NCBI GenBank assembly: GCA_937891165.1
Contig: CALAEX010000179.1
Span: 1-25,373 of the forward strand
Length of the DNA: 25,373 bases
Direction: 5' to 3'
Source: an uncultured Lachnospiraceae bacterium
GTDB taxonomy: Bacteria; Bacillota; Clostridia; Lachnospirales; Lachnospiraceae
Shown: piece after piece, positions 1 through 7,716 of the stretch
Position numbering within the stretch: position 1 is the first letter of the stretch
How the letters are laid out: every line of letters begins with the position of its first letter
Translations under genes and position numbers: made by a program
The notes under the pieces: model-generated
Database searches by the model: none
Seen by the model: the letters and a program-made list of their open reading frames with translations, nothing else
Told to the model about the DNA's origin: nothing

Positions 1-1679
1 GAGAGTTAGGAAATCGTGCAGACCGTTGGTGGTTTATTCAAGAAATGCAGACAAAAAAACCATTTGTATCAAAGTCATATTATACTTTGTCCACAAATGA
101 AGCAGTTACTTCGATTGTATTTCCTGTCTTTGGAGATAACAACGAATTAACAGGAATTTTAGCAGCTGATTTTAGTTTGTCTAAACTTCAGGATATTATA
201 AAGCAATATAATACAGAAGATATGTACACAATTGTTATTGATGGAGAAGGAAATGTGATTGCACATACAGATGAAAAACAAGTGCAACAAATTTATAACT
301 ATAAAAAAGAAACAAAATCAATTATTAATAATGATATTACAACAGAAGTTCCTGTGGAATTACCCGATGGTTTAAAAGAATTAGCAACCGCTCTATTAAA
401 TGGGGAAACAGGTACAGCAGAACTAAAAAATATACAAGGAAAAAATGCAATTTATAGTTATATGCCAGTAGAACTTCCTGGGGATTCTGATGATTGGGGT
501 GTTATTACAGTAGCTTTAACATCCGCTGTTTATGCAAATACCTATCGATTAATTTATACAACGTTGGCATTGACTGTTTTGATGGTAGTATTAGTCATTG
601 TTTTTGCAATTACATTTGCAAAAAATTTAACACAACCACTTCAAAAGTTATCTAATGTAGCGGAACAGATTGCACAGGGAGATTTAAATGTTGCAATAAC
701 AACTGATGCTGATGATGAAATAGGAGATGTTTCAAAAGCATTAGGTAAGACTGTAGTTAGATTAAAATCTTATATCAATTATATTGATGAAATTACACAA
801 GTGCTCAACCAAGTATCAAAAGGAAATCTTTGTTTTGAATTACATTATGATTATGCAGGAGAATTTTATAAAGTAAAAGAGGCATTATTTAATGTTCGTT
901 CTACATTAAATGAAACAATTGCAGAAATGAAAACAGTTGCTCAAGTGGTGAATAGTGAAAGTGCTATTTTATCGGATGGTTCTAGAACATTAGCACAAGG
1001 TACGACACAACAAGCAACTTCTGTAGAAGAACTTTCTGCAAGTATTGCTCAGATTTCAGAACATGTAAAAGTGACAGCACAGAATGCACAAAATGCAGAA
1101 CAACTTTCTGTACAGGCACAGGAAATGGCGAATAAGGGAAATGAGCAAATGAGAAATATGGTAGTAGCAATGGAAGATATTTCAGAAAGCTCGGAGGAGA
1201 TTAGTAAAATTATTCAAAGCATTCAATCTATTGCTTCACAGACGAATTTATTAGCATTAAATGTAGCAATTGAAGCAGCCAGAGCAGGAGAAGCAGGAAG
1301 AGGATTTGCAGTTATTGCAGATGAAGTTCGTAACTTAGCTCAAAAATCTGCGGAAGCTGCGAAAAGCAGTGCACAACTGATTGAACGTTCCATGCAAAAT
1401 GTGAAAAAAGGAACAGAGTTGGCAAGTGATATGGCGAAAAGTTTGCAAACCATTGTGGATGGAAGTAATCAGACATTACAATTAGTAGGAGAAATTGCCA
1501 TTGCTAGTAAAGAACAATCTGCTTCGATTGAACAAGTAACGATAGGTATAGAACAAGTAGCAGAAGTTGTTCAAACAACATCAGATACAGCAGAAGAAAG
1601 TGCAAATACAAGTGGTGAATTAGCAATGCAGGCAGAGAAGTTAAAAGAAATGGTGGAACAGTTTACACTAAATACATAG
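1..1679 (+). CDS. Methyl-accepting chemotaxis protein, 5' truncated by window edge
   Basis: Membrane chemoreceptor that senses an extracellular ligand and controls the CheA/CheW kinase complex. The reading frame is open to the left edge (from base 3, residues GNRADRWWF before the first Met at 45), so the true start lies outside the window. Numbering from Met45, residues 1-165 are the membrane-distal remainder of a Cache-type sensor (Y-Y-T-L-S and GILAADFSL segments). A membrane helix lies near 171-192, a HAMP domain near 193-245 and a second HAMP-like stretch to about 290. The signalling coiled coil runs from about 320 to 540. Its hairpin tip at about 389-442 carries the highly conserved LLALNVAIEAARAGEAGRGF core. 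There is no C-terminal receptor pentapeptide. The ligand cannot be told. A terminator follows directly, so this is a transcription-unit end. Confidence 0.95.
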   Translation, partial: ELGNRADRWWFIQEMQTKKPFVSKSYYTLSTNEAVTSIVFPVFGDNNELTGILAADFSLSKLQDIIKQYNTEDMYTIVIDGEGNVIAHTDEKQVQQIYNYKKETKSIINNDITTEVPVELPDGLKELATALLNGETGTAELKNIQGKNAIYSYMPVELPGDSDDWGVITVALTSAVYANTYRLIYTTLALTVLMVVLVIVFAITFAKNLTQPLQKLSNVAEQIAQGDLNVAITTDADDEIGDVSKALGKTVVRLKSYINYIDEITQVLNQVSKGNLCFELHYDYAGEFYKVKEALFNVRSTLNETIAEMKTVAQVVNSESAILSDGSRTLAQGTTQQATSVEELSASIAQISEHVKVTAQNAQNAEQLSVQAQEMANKGNEQMRNMVVAMEDISESSEEISKIIQSIQSIASQTNLLALNVAIEAARAGEAGRGFAVIADEVRNLAQKSAEAAKSSAQLIERSMQNVKKGTELASDMAKSLQTIVDGSNQTLQLVGEIAIASKEQSASIEQVTIGIEQVAEVVQTTSDTAEESANTSGELAMQAEKLKEMVEQFTLNT

Positions 1680-1698
1680 TAAATAGAATTATTATTTG

Positions 1699-1730
1699 AA
1701 GTGGGATATCTTTTTGGTATCCCACTTTTT
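1699..1730 (+). terminator. Rho-independent terminator of the chemoreceptor gene
   Basis: GTGGGATA at 1701-1708 pairs with TATCCCAC at 1718-1725. The stem is extended by AA/TT and followed by TTTTT at 1726-1730. It lies about 20 bases after the chemoreceptor stop codon. Confidence 0.9.
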
Positions 1731-1747
1731 ATGATTTACTGAAAATC

Positions 1748-1942
1748 GTTACTATTCAGCCTATTATTAAAAAGCCTACTTTTCTTGGTATCTTCTAGGA
1801 CACGCTCTCGCTCGTAGCGAAACGGAGCAGTACTAGGCTCGAAAAAACCTCGCCAAGGACTGCCGTTTCTAAACGGTCCTTACCAGATACCAAGAAAAGT
1901 AAGGCTTTTGCTTAATATTTTACTTTAGGGCTGAATAGTAAC
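1748..1942. repeat. Palindromic interspersed element, copy 1 (inverted orientation, extended ends)
   Basis: The outer inverted repeats GTTACTATTCAGCC (1748-1761) and GGCTGAATAGTAAC (1929-1942) are perfect complements. Inside lies a second pair of arms (1770-1793 and 1885-1909), complementary apart from one unpaired base. They enclose a core of about 91 bp that is the reverse complement of the cores at 4371-4461 and 9274-9364. The flanking octamers TGAAAATC (1740-1747) and TAAAAATC (1943-1950) match at 7 of 8 bases and abut the ends, as an imperfect target-site duplication would. No transposase is encoded, so if mobile it is a non-autonomous (MITE-like) element. Transposition is inferred; the repeat and palindromes are directly visible. 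Confidence 0.85.
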
Positions 1943-1971
1943 TAAAAATCTGACACTTGGCTAATAATATA

Positions 1972-2000
1972 TTGCGAAAATAGTCAAAATATGTTACTAC
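1972..2000 (+). promoter_or_regulatory. Candidate promoter of the small toxin-like gene
   Basis: TTGCGA (1972-1977) is followed by 17 bases and TACTAC (1995-2000). This is a moderate sigma-A-like match that would give a leader of roughly 55-60 bases containing the hairpin at 2033-2057. The -10 match is weak. Confidence 0.3.
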
Positions 2001-2032
2001 AGCATAAAGCAATCGTGTTACAGGGTGTGTTG

Positions 2033-2057
2033 ACCTCCATTTTTTTAGGATGGAGGT
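2033..2057 (+). promoter_or_regulatory. Hairpin sequestering the ribosome-binding site of the small ORF
   Basis: ACCTCCAT (2033-2040) is a perfect 8-base complement of ATGGAGGT (2050-2057). The Shine-Dalgarno sequence GGAGGT (2052-2057), 7 bases before the ATG at 2065, is therefore entirely inside the stem. In addition GTTGACCT (2029-2036) is the exact complement of AGGTCAAC (2226-2233) downstream of the ORF, so a competing 5'-3' pairing could free the site. Translational control by RNA structure is inferred; the complementarities are directly visible. Confidence 0.75.
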
Positions 2058-2064
2058 GGTGCGT

Positions 2065-2154
2065 ATGAAGAACAATTATAGTTTTAATGACTTAATGCAG
2101 TTCGGATTATTTTTAATTGCACTATTGACCTTCGTTTATTTGATTAGTTACTAG
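2065..2154 (+). CDS. Small hydrophobic peptide, putative type I (holin-like) toxin
   Basis: A 29-residue peptide with a short polar head (MKNNYSFNDLMQ) and one membrane helix (FGLFLIALLTFVYLISY). It starts at an ATG with a very strong but hairpin-buried GGAGGT site. Size, single membrane span and the D-L-M-Q-F-G-L-F pattern fit the holin-like peptide toxins of type I toxin-antitoxin modules in Firmicutes. In those modules the peptide damages the membrane and its mRNA is silenced by an antisense RNA. The surrounding hairpins and the candidate minus-strand RNA at 2160-2270 support this. Toxicity is inferred from family resemblance. It could instead be another single-span small membrane peptide, but the RNA architecture makes a chance ORF unlikely. 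Confidence 0.72.
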   Translation: MKNNYSFNDLMQFGLFLIALLTFVYLISY

Positions 2155-2159
2155 TACAT

Positions 2160-2270
2160 TATAAAAATAGCAAAACCATCCCTGAAACTTTGGCCAGTAG
2201 CAGGATGGTTTTGCTATTCTCATATAGGTCAACCACTTTGTTGGCGGTTGCTTTTGTGTCATTAGTTTAT
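2160..2270 (-). ncRNA. Candidate antisense (antitoxin) RNA
   Basis: On the minus strand, TTGCAT (2305-2300), a 17-base spacer and TATTAT (2282-2277) form a promoter that would start an RNA near 2270. That RNA would end after the 16-bp hairpin at 2166-2218, which on this strand is followed by a U-rich stretch. The RNA of about 110 nt would be fully complementary to the 3' part of the toxin transcript and would include the complement of the AGGTCAAC anti-leader element. Existence and limits are inferred from promoter plus terminator. Confidence 0.5.
2166..2218. terminator. Strong 16-bp hairpin between toxin ORF and antisense RNA
   Basis: AATAGCAAAACCATCC (2166-2181) is perfectly complementary to GGATGGTTTTGCTATT (2203-2218), with a 21-base loop. 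Read on the minus strand it is followed by a U-rich tail, which fits a terminator for the antisense RNA. On the plus strand a second, smaller hairpin (CAACC at 2230-2234 with GGTTG at 2246-2250, then CTTTT) may end the toxin mRNA. Confidence 0.75.
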
Positions 2271-2396
2271 ATAATGATAATAACATAAATCTCAAAAAAA
2301 TGCAAAACAAATTTTGACTATATGAGAGCATAGTTTTTATTTTTTTAGAAAAACTTTTTGGCATTAACGTATAAAAATGATAAATTATCAGAATAA

Positions 2397-4142
2397 TTAA
2401 TAAGTATTCATTACTTCACTTAAAATAGAAAATGGCAATGGTCCAGTTTCTAGTAAAAATTCATGAAATTTGTAGTCATTGTAAGCATCTCCCCATAGTT
2501 CTTTCGCTTCTTTTTGTAGTTCCATAAATTCTAAATATCCAATCGCATAGGGAAGGTAAGCTCCGGGTTCAGAAAGCAGAGTTTCATAAATAATTTCAAC
2601 ACTTTCTTCAGGGAATCCGTAAGTAGTAAGAAATGTGGATAATTGTTCAGGAGTATACCCATCATAGTGAATAAAAATATCAGATAGAGCATATAAACAA
2701 AGCGTTGCCACTTGATCAGCTTGTAAAAAGGAAATCAAAGGTTCAGAAAAGTTCGCATAGTTATAACTATAAGTTTCAACATAAGTAGCCCAACCTTCTT
2801 CATAGCCAGAAGGGGAAAGCAAGTACCGAAGGGGATGAATTTCACTAGAAAGTGTGGCTACGGTTTGGTACAAGTGTCCAGGATATCCTTCATGGGCAAT
2901 TGTTGGAAAAATAGTATCTAGGTCATAGAGTGGATGTTGATTGATATAAATAACACCTGCGGTATAGTTATCGATTGGTGGCACAAGGTACATCGCAGGG
3001 CTTACATAATCTTCTAATGATTTTGGAATATATTTGATGTTATAGTCACCACAATCTACAAAAGGAAAGTCTTTTTTCGAGTGTTCTTCGATATAGTGGA
3101 TAATTTTTTCTGGGTCAGTTTCTGGAAAATCAGGTTCAAGAGCATGATTATAAACGGTTTGGTCTATTGTAAGAGCAGCGGCCATTTCTTTACAACCAGC
3201 ACTAATTGCATCTAGGAGCAGTTGTTTGAGTTCTTCCATGCTTCTATCAGAACCTGTATTATACGCAGTTAATAGAGCATAATATTCTTTTCCACCTTCA
3301 AAATAATAGAGTCCGTAGTCATTTGTTCCAGTACCAAGACATTCTATCAGTGTATCTATCAATAAATCATAGGCAGGAAATACATAAGTATAGAGAGCAG
3401 ATTGATTTCTAGATAAAAAATCGGCTTGTTCGGTAGCCGTTAAAGAAAGGGTTTCTAATCGTTCTTTAAATGTACTGACTAAAAAATTATCATCAGGATT
3501 TTTACAAAAATCTTCACATTGGGCAATAATTTCTCTTGCTGTGTCATCATTCATAAAATATCCAGCCGTACTTTTTTCTTTTTGAAATTCCGCAATTTCC
3601 TTAAAATAATCATAAACGCAAGGAAGTAGATTTAAATACTGTTCTACATCTTGTTTGGAATTAAAACGATACTCTGCTAAAAGAATAGGAAGTTGTGCTT
3701 GATAACCAGTCGTTGGACCAAGTAATTCCGAAAGGTAAGAAGAAAAATTTGCTTGCATCATTAAATTTAAATGACGTTCTAACACTTGAAATGTGAGAGC
3801 ATTTTCTTTGGAAAGTGTGGATATATCATAAGCAGAAAGCTGTTCATATAAATCGACTGCATTTTCATCAAAAGAGACGGCATCTGTAACCGAACCAAGC
3901 GTAATCGGATAATTAGAAACACCATAATTTTCTGGATTCGATAACGAATAATGTAAAGAAATCGTATCTGATGCAATTTCTTCTATAAATATATGATTTG
4001 TAAATTCCTCAAAGGTTGGAGTAGGTGTTGGAATATCCGAAATATAACTAGTATTAGGGGTATTTTTGTCTGTAGAAGAACAGCCACTTAGGAGTAAAAA
4101 ACAAAAAACTATACTATGTAAAAAAAATTGGCATTTTTTCAT
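2397..4142 (-). CDS. DUF885-family lipoprotein, putative metallopeptidase
   Basis: A 581-residue exported lipoprotein. The N-terminus has basic residues, a hydrophobic core and a lipobox ending LLSGC, so lipidation at Cys21 is expected, with the protein anchored on the outer face of the membrane. A Thr/Pro-rich linker follows (about 37-44). The body matches the DUF885 family: HEGYPGH at 417-423 resembles a zinc-binding HExx(x)H motif, followed by GYEEGWATY (446-454), which supplies acidic residues, and a conserved Pro/Gly-rich segment near 525-540. Peptidase activity is a family-level expectation; the substrate is unknown. The SD sequence (AAAGGA) lies upstream of the ATG. It stands alone on the minus strand, with no clear strong terminator after the stop. 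Confidence 0.85.
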   Translation of the reverse strand: MKKCQFFLHSIVFCFLLLSGCSSTDKNTPNTSYISDIPTPTPTFEEFTNHIFIEEIASDTISLHYSLSNPENYGVSNYPITLGSVTDAVSFDENAVDLYEQLSAYDISTLSKENALTFQVLERHLNLMMQANFSSYLSELLGPTTGYQAQLPILLAEYRFNSKQDVEQYLNLLPCVYDYFKEIAEFQKEKSTAGYFMNDDTAREIIAQCEDFCKNPDDNFLVSTFKERLETLSLTATEQADFLSRNQSALYTYVFPAYDLLIDTLIECLGTGTNDYGLYYFEGGKEYYALLTAYNTGSDRSMEELKQLLLDAISAGCKEMAAALTIDQTVYNHALEPDFPETDPEKIIHYIEEHSKKDFPFVDCGDYNIKYIPKSLEDYVSPAMYLVPPIDNYTAGVIYINQHPLYDLDTIFPTIAHEGYPGHLYQTVATLSSEIHPLRYLLSPSGYEEGWATYVETYSYNYANFSEPLISFLQADQVATLCLYALSDIFIHYDGYTPEQLSTFLTTYGFPEESVEIIYETLLSEPGAYLPYAIGYLEFMELQKEAKELWGDAYNDYKFHEFLLETGPLPFSILSEVMNTY

Positions 4143-4167
4143 ATAAATTCGTCCTTTCTTAAAGAGT

Positions 4168-4193
4168 TTTTATCATAAATATTCATGATAAAA
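4168..4193. repeat. 9-bp inverted repeat upstream of the DUF885 lipoprotein gene
   Basis: TTTTATCAT (4168-4176) and ATGATAAAA (4185-4193) are perfect complements separated by 8 bases. They lie about 25-50 bases upstream of the lipoprotein start codon, within its likely leader or promoter. The symmetry could serve a dimeric repressor or form a small RNA hairpin. It is very AT-rich, so chance is possible. Confidence 0.4.
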
Positions 4194-4265
4194 TAAGTAT
4201 ATGAAAATGAAAAAAATTTATTCTTTTCTAATACAAGGATAGTACAAACTTGCACTTTCGCAGGT

Positions 4266-4292
4266 TAAGAATTTTCATATATTTGCCGAAAT
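4266..4292 (+). promoter_or_regulatory. Sigma-D (sigma-28) flagellar promoter
   Basis: TAAG (4266-4269), a spacer of exactly 15 bases and GCCGAAAT (4285-4292) closely match the motility sigma factor consensus TAAA-N15-GCCGATAT. It reads towards the 1030-residue flagellar-type gene at 4512 and, since no clear terminator intervenes, possibly towards flagellin at 7717. The transcript would start near 4300 and carry palindromic element copy 2 in its leader of about 210 bases. Confidence 0.75.
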
Positions 4293-4348
4293 ACTATATA
4301 AGTCAAAAATAATAGTAATATTTAACTAGGAAGAGTATCTTTGGCAAA

Positions 4349-4483
4349 AGCCTTGTGCTTCTTTGTATCTGCCAAGAACCGTTTAGAAACGGCAGTCCTT
4401 GGCGAGGTTTTTTCGAGCCTAGTACTGCTCCGTTTCGCTACGAGCGAGAGCGTGTCCTAGAAGATACAAAGAAGCACAAGGCT
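4349..4483 (+). repeat. Palindromic interspersed element, copy 2 (135 bp, intact)
   Basis: The terminal arms at 4349-4370 and 4462-4483 are perfect 22-base complements (left begins AGCCTTGTGC, ends TTTGTATCT). The 91-bp core holds two hairpins. One is built on CCGTTT/AAACGG inside GCCAAG/CTTGGC. The other has TTTCGCT/AGCGAGA around a 3-base ACG loop. In RNA the whole could fold as a long stem topped by two arms. It sits between the sigma-D promoter and the start of the 1030-residue gene, so it would be part of that mRNA leader. Confidence 0.88.
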
Positions 4484-4511
4484 ATTTTAAGACAAATATA
4501 GGGAGAATAGT

Positions 4512-7500
4512 ATGAGCATATTAAATGCCCTTGCGGCTTATGGAGTACAGCAAAAGCAATCAAATGAAGCAACAAAATCAGCAAGTAGTACCGATGCTAC
4601 AGCAAAGACAAGTGCTTCTGCGATTACAGAGGCAACTGTATATACCGAAACAAAAGAGTTAAAATCAGAGCAAACCTCAGATGTTTATTCTAAAAATGGA
4701 ATAGAACAAGAAGAAGTAACACAAGAAAAGACCTCCAAACAAGAAGGTACAGAGGCAGAGCAAAATCAGGCACGTTTAAATAATGTATCAAGTCGTATGA
4801 CAGAAGAAGACATGGCAATGCTTCAAAAAGAAGGATTTCCTATCGAGGAAATGACCGTAGAGCAGTTAGAAGTAGCTATGGAGCGAATGAAATTGCAAAA
4901 AGAGTTACAACAAGGTGCAATCGAGCATCAAGTAGAGCAAATACAAAGTGATAGAGATTTAGTAATTCAGCAAGCAATAAAATTATTAGCAGGGAATCCA
5001 AAGGCAGAAAAAATAGCAGAAAAATTGATGAAAGCGAATATTCCTGTCACAAAAGCAAACTTAGAAAAAGTAGCTGTTGCTATTGAGAAAGTTTCAACAG
5101 GTGTAAAATTATCTCCGATTGAGTGTGAATATATGGTGCGAAACAAATTGACACCAACACTAGAAAATGTAGCAATGGCAAAGAGTGCGGCACAAACATA
5201 TTCTAGAAAAGAGCATCCTTTGACAAAAGAAGCGTGGGAGCAGTTAGAACCAAAAGTAACGTATTTATTATTCCAAGCAGGTCTTAGAGCAAATACGGAT
5301 ATGATAAATGCGGCACAGACATTTATTAAGAAAGATATTCCTTTAACTGTGGAAAACTTAAAGTCTTATAGCTTGCTTGCGGGGATAAAATTGTCCGAAG
5401 ATGATTTATTGACGAAAGCAGTAGATGCGATTAGTGTAGGGCAAGACCCTAAAAATACGAATTTACTTTCCAATACCGCAAGAGAAGTTCGTCAGATTTT
5501 AAGAAAGACAAATGAAGTAACAGGTAAGGCGGTAGATTATGCGGCTGCTAGAAAGACAATGGAACAGCCGGGAGTGAGTGGCGATAAAGTAGAGCTTTCG
5601 TTAGCAGATTTACATGAAGCACAAGAGTTAGTAAATAACAATAGTAAAAGTGTAGACAATTATTTAAGAGATTTAGCGGATTCTGGTCCAGCACAAGCAG
5701 CAGCGATTCGTGCTAGAAGACAGTTAGAGGAAATCCGTGCTCAAATGACATACGAGGCAGGCTATCGTTTAGCAAAAGAAGGTATTCGTATTGATACGGT
5801 TAGCATGGATAAGTTGTTAGACAACTTGCGTACCCTAGAAGCACGTTTCTTCTCCAGTTTCTTTACACAGGCAGGAATAGCGGCAAGTGCGGAAGGTATG
5901 GAGCTTTTAAAAGATACAAGCAGAAAGTTAGAAGAATTAAAAAATATGCCAGCAACCTTGATTGTAGATACAGTCAATACAGGAAGCACAATTACATTAG
6001 ACGAATTACATCAAACTGGAATTTCCAATATGACATTACGTCGTTATCAGGAAAACTATGAAACGGTCATGACTTCACCAAATAAAAAAGTTGGTGACAA
6101 TCTTCAGAAGGCATTTGCAAATAATGACCACTTGTTGCAGAGCATTGGAATGGAATTAAACCATGAAAATCGTAGAGCAGTGCGAATGCTTGGTTATAGT
6201 TCTATGGAAGTGACAAGAGAAAATATAGAAAAAGTAAGAGAATACGATAATCAATTACAACACGTATTAAAAGAATTGCATCCGGCAGTAACGGTGCGTA
6301 TGATTCGAGATGGTATCAATCCATTAGAGCAATCCATTGAAGAGTTAAGAACAAAAATAGCAGAAATTAAAGAACAAGAAGGTATTACAACCGAAGATAA
6401 TTATAGTATTTTCTTGATTAATTTGGATAAAAAGAAGGAAATTACACCAGAAGAGCGACAAGCGTATATGGATGTATATCGAACCTTACATCAACTTGGT
6501 GGTTCAGAAGAAGAAGCCATTGGAACGGTATATCGTAATGGACAGGAATTGACTTTGCAAAATCTTTTAACGGCGGTTCGTAGTGGAAAAGCACAAGGGA
6601 TGAATACGTTAATCAATGATGCATTCGTGGCAGCAGCAAAAACTCCTCATGGACAGGGTGTAACCAATCAGCAAGTAACAGATGGTTTAATAGCAAAAGC
6701 AGGAAAAAATGCAGAAATAGTAAATAAATTAGCAGAACAGGTCGATAATACCATCAGTGAGCTTTCTAACGATACTTCAGAAGTGGCTAAGGAACAATTG
6801 ACAACGGTTCGTGGTCTTGCGGCAAATGGTCAAAATGCGACAAGATTTTTAGAGGATTATAATATTTTAACAACGGTAGAAAATGTAGAAGCGGCAAAAA
6901 ATCTTTTGGCAAGTGATATGACTATTTTTAAAGATTGGAAACGGTTTAAATTGATGGATTCGGGAGAAGAACCAATTTTGCCAGACTTTACAGAATTTAT
7001 GGAAGATAAAGAAACGATGCAGGCGGCATATCAATCCTTTATGAGCCAAAGCAAGGAAATGAAGTCAAGATTGATGCGTGACCCAATTATGACAAAGCAA
7101 GACTCGAAAGCGATTAAAAAAATGGAAGTTGGTATTCGTTTTATGAATCGTTTAAGTAAACGAGAATTTTATCAGATTCCAGTGGATACAGGTCGAGATA
7201 TTGTAAACATGAATGTAACTATTATGAATAAAGGTGATGATAGAGCAAAACTTTTAGTTGATATTCCTACAGAAAATTTAGGAAAAATTTCATGTGAAGC
7301 CACAATACAAGATAATAAAATGAAATGTTTCATTACCAGTGATACTAGGGAAGGTACACAGGCATTGAAAGACCGACAATTGAATTTGACAGCAATTCTT
7401 TCACAAAATCGAATTCAAATCGGTTCTATCTATTATGGAACGGAAGAAGTAGCACAAGGGACTTATTCTTACCAAACAGATGGCATGTATAAAGATGCAC

Positions 7501-7604
7501 AAGGAAGTGAAGAAATAGGGTCTGAGAACAATCAGTTGTATCGAATTGCACGGTCTTTAGTAGTACATGTGCGTAATGCAGATGAAGATTTTATGTATGC
7601 ATAA
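4512..7604 (+). CDS. Large helical flagellar-regulon protein with FliK-like C-terminus (possibly DUF6240)
   Basis: A 1030-residue soluble protein with no signal peptide or membrane segment. The first ~100 residues are Ser/Thr/Glu-rich and low in complexity. The body is mostly helical and carries a recurring motif of the form I-P-x-T-x-x-N-hydrophobic: NIPVTKANL (~176), KLTPTLENV (~212), DIPLTVENL (~275), SMEVTRENI (~564), NILTTVENV (~784). The C-terminal ~100 residues (about 885-985) have the pattern LLVDIPTENLGKISCEA...LTAILSQNRIQIGSI. This is like the FliK C-terminal (Flg_hook) domain, which acts in hook-length control and export switching. The sigma-D promoter upstream and flagellin downstream support a flagellar role. 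I recall similar proteins being labelled DUF6240, but cannot confirm that here. The SD GGGAG lies 6 bases before the ATG. Confidence 0.7.
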   Translation: MSILNALAAYGVQQKQSNEATKSASSTDATAKTSASAITEATVYTETKELKSEQTSDVYSKNGIEQEEVTQEKTSKQEGTEAEQNQARLNNVSSRMTEEDMAMLQKEGFPIEEMTVEQLEVAMERMKLQKELQQGAIEHQVEQIQSDRDLVIQQAIKLLAGNPKAEKIAEKLMKANIPVTKANLEKVAVAIEKVSTGVKLSPIECEYMVRNKLTPTLENVAMAKSAAQTYSRKEHPLTKEAWEQLEPKVTYLLFQAGLRANTDMINAAQTFIKKDIPLTVENLKSYSLLAGIKLSEDDLLTKAVDAISVGQDPKNTNLLSNTAREVRQILRKTNEVTGKAVDYAAARKTMEQPGVSGDKVELSLADLHEAQELVNNNSKSVDNYLRDLADSGPAQAAAIRARRQLEEIRAQMTYEAGYRLAKEGIRIDTVSMDKLLDNLRTLEARFFSSFFTQAGIAASAEGMELLKDTSRKLEELKNMPATLIVDTVNTGSTITLDELHQTGISNMTLRRYQENYETVMTSPNKKVGDNLQKAFANNDHLLQSIGMELNHENRRAVRMLGYSSMEVTRENIEKVREYDNQLQHVLKELHPAVTVRMIRDGINPLEQSIEELRTKIAEIKEQEGITTEDNYSIFLINLDKKKEITPEERQAYMDVYRTLHQLGGSEEEAIGTVYRNGQELTLQNLLTAVRSGKAQGMNTLINDAFVAAAKTPHGQGVTNQQVTDGLIAKAGKNAEIVNKLAEQVDNTISELSNDTSEVAKEQLTTVRGLAANGQNATRFLEDYNILTTVENVEAAKNLLASDMTIFKDWKRFKLMDSGEEPILPDFTEFMEDKETMQAAYQSFMSQSKEMKSRLMRDPIMTKQDSKAIKKMEVGIRFMNRLSKREFYQIPVDTGRDIVNMNVTIMNKGDDRAKLLVDIPTENLGKISCEATIQDNKMKCFITSDTREGTQALKDRQLNLTAILSQNRIQIGSIYYGTEEVAQGTYSYQTDGMYKDAQGSEEIGSENNQLYRIARSLVVHVRNADEDFMYA

Positions 7605-7617
7605 TGAGTATAGCATA

Positions 7618-7675
7618 TACTTCTTTGTATCTGTAAGAATACGCTTTCGCTCGTGGCGAAACGTAGCAGTACTTT
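7618..7675 (-). repeat. Palindromic interspersed element, copy 3 (degenerate remnant)
   Basis: An arm ending CTTCTTTGTATCT (7620-7632), as in copy 2, is followed by a core segment in copy-1 orientation (ACGCTTTCGCTCGTGGCGAA, 7641-7660) and then AGCAGTACTTTT. The rest of the core and the second arm are missing. The surviving hairpin (TTTCGC/GCGAAA) is intact. It lies in the 112-bp gap before flagellin. Confidence 0.75.
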
Positions 7676-7716
7676 TATAATTATGTAGTGGTGTAAGGAT
7701 GGAGGAAGGATAGGAA

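Noticed and set aside
2122..2364. An 80-codon minus-strand open frame over the toxin locus
   Set aside because: It covers the candidate antisense RNA and its terminator, has no SD, and has no protein-like composition. The RNA reading explains the region better.
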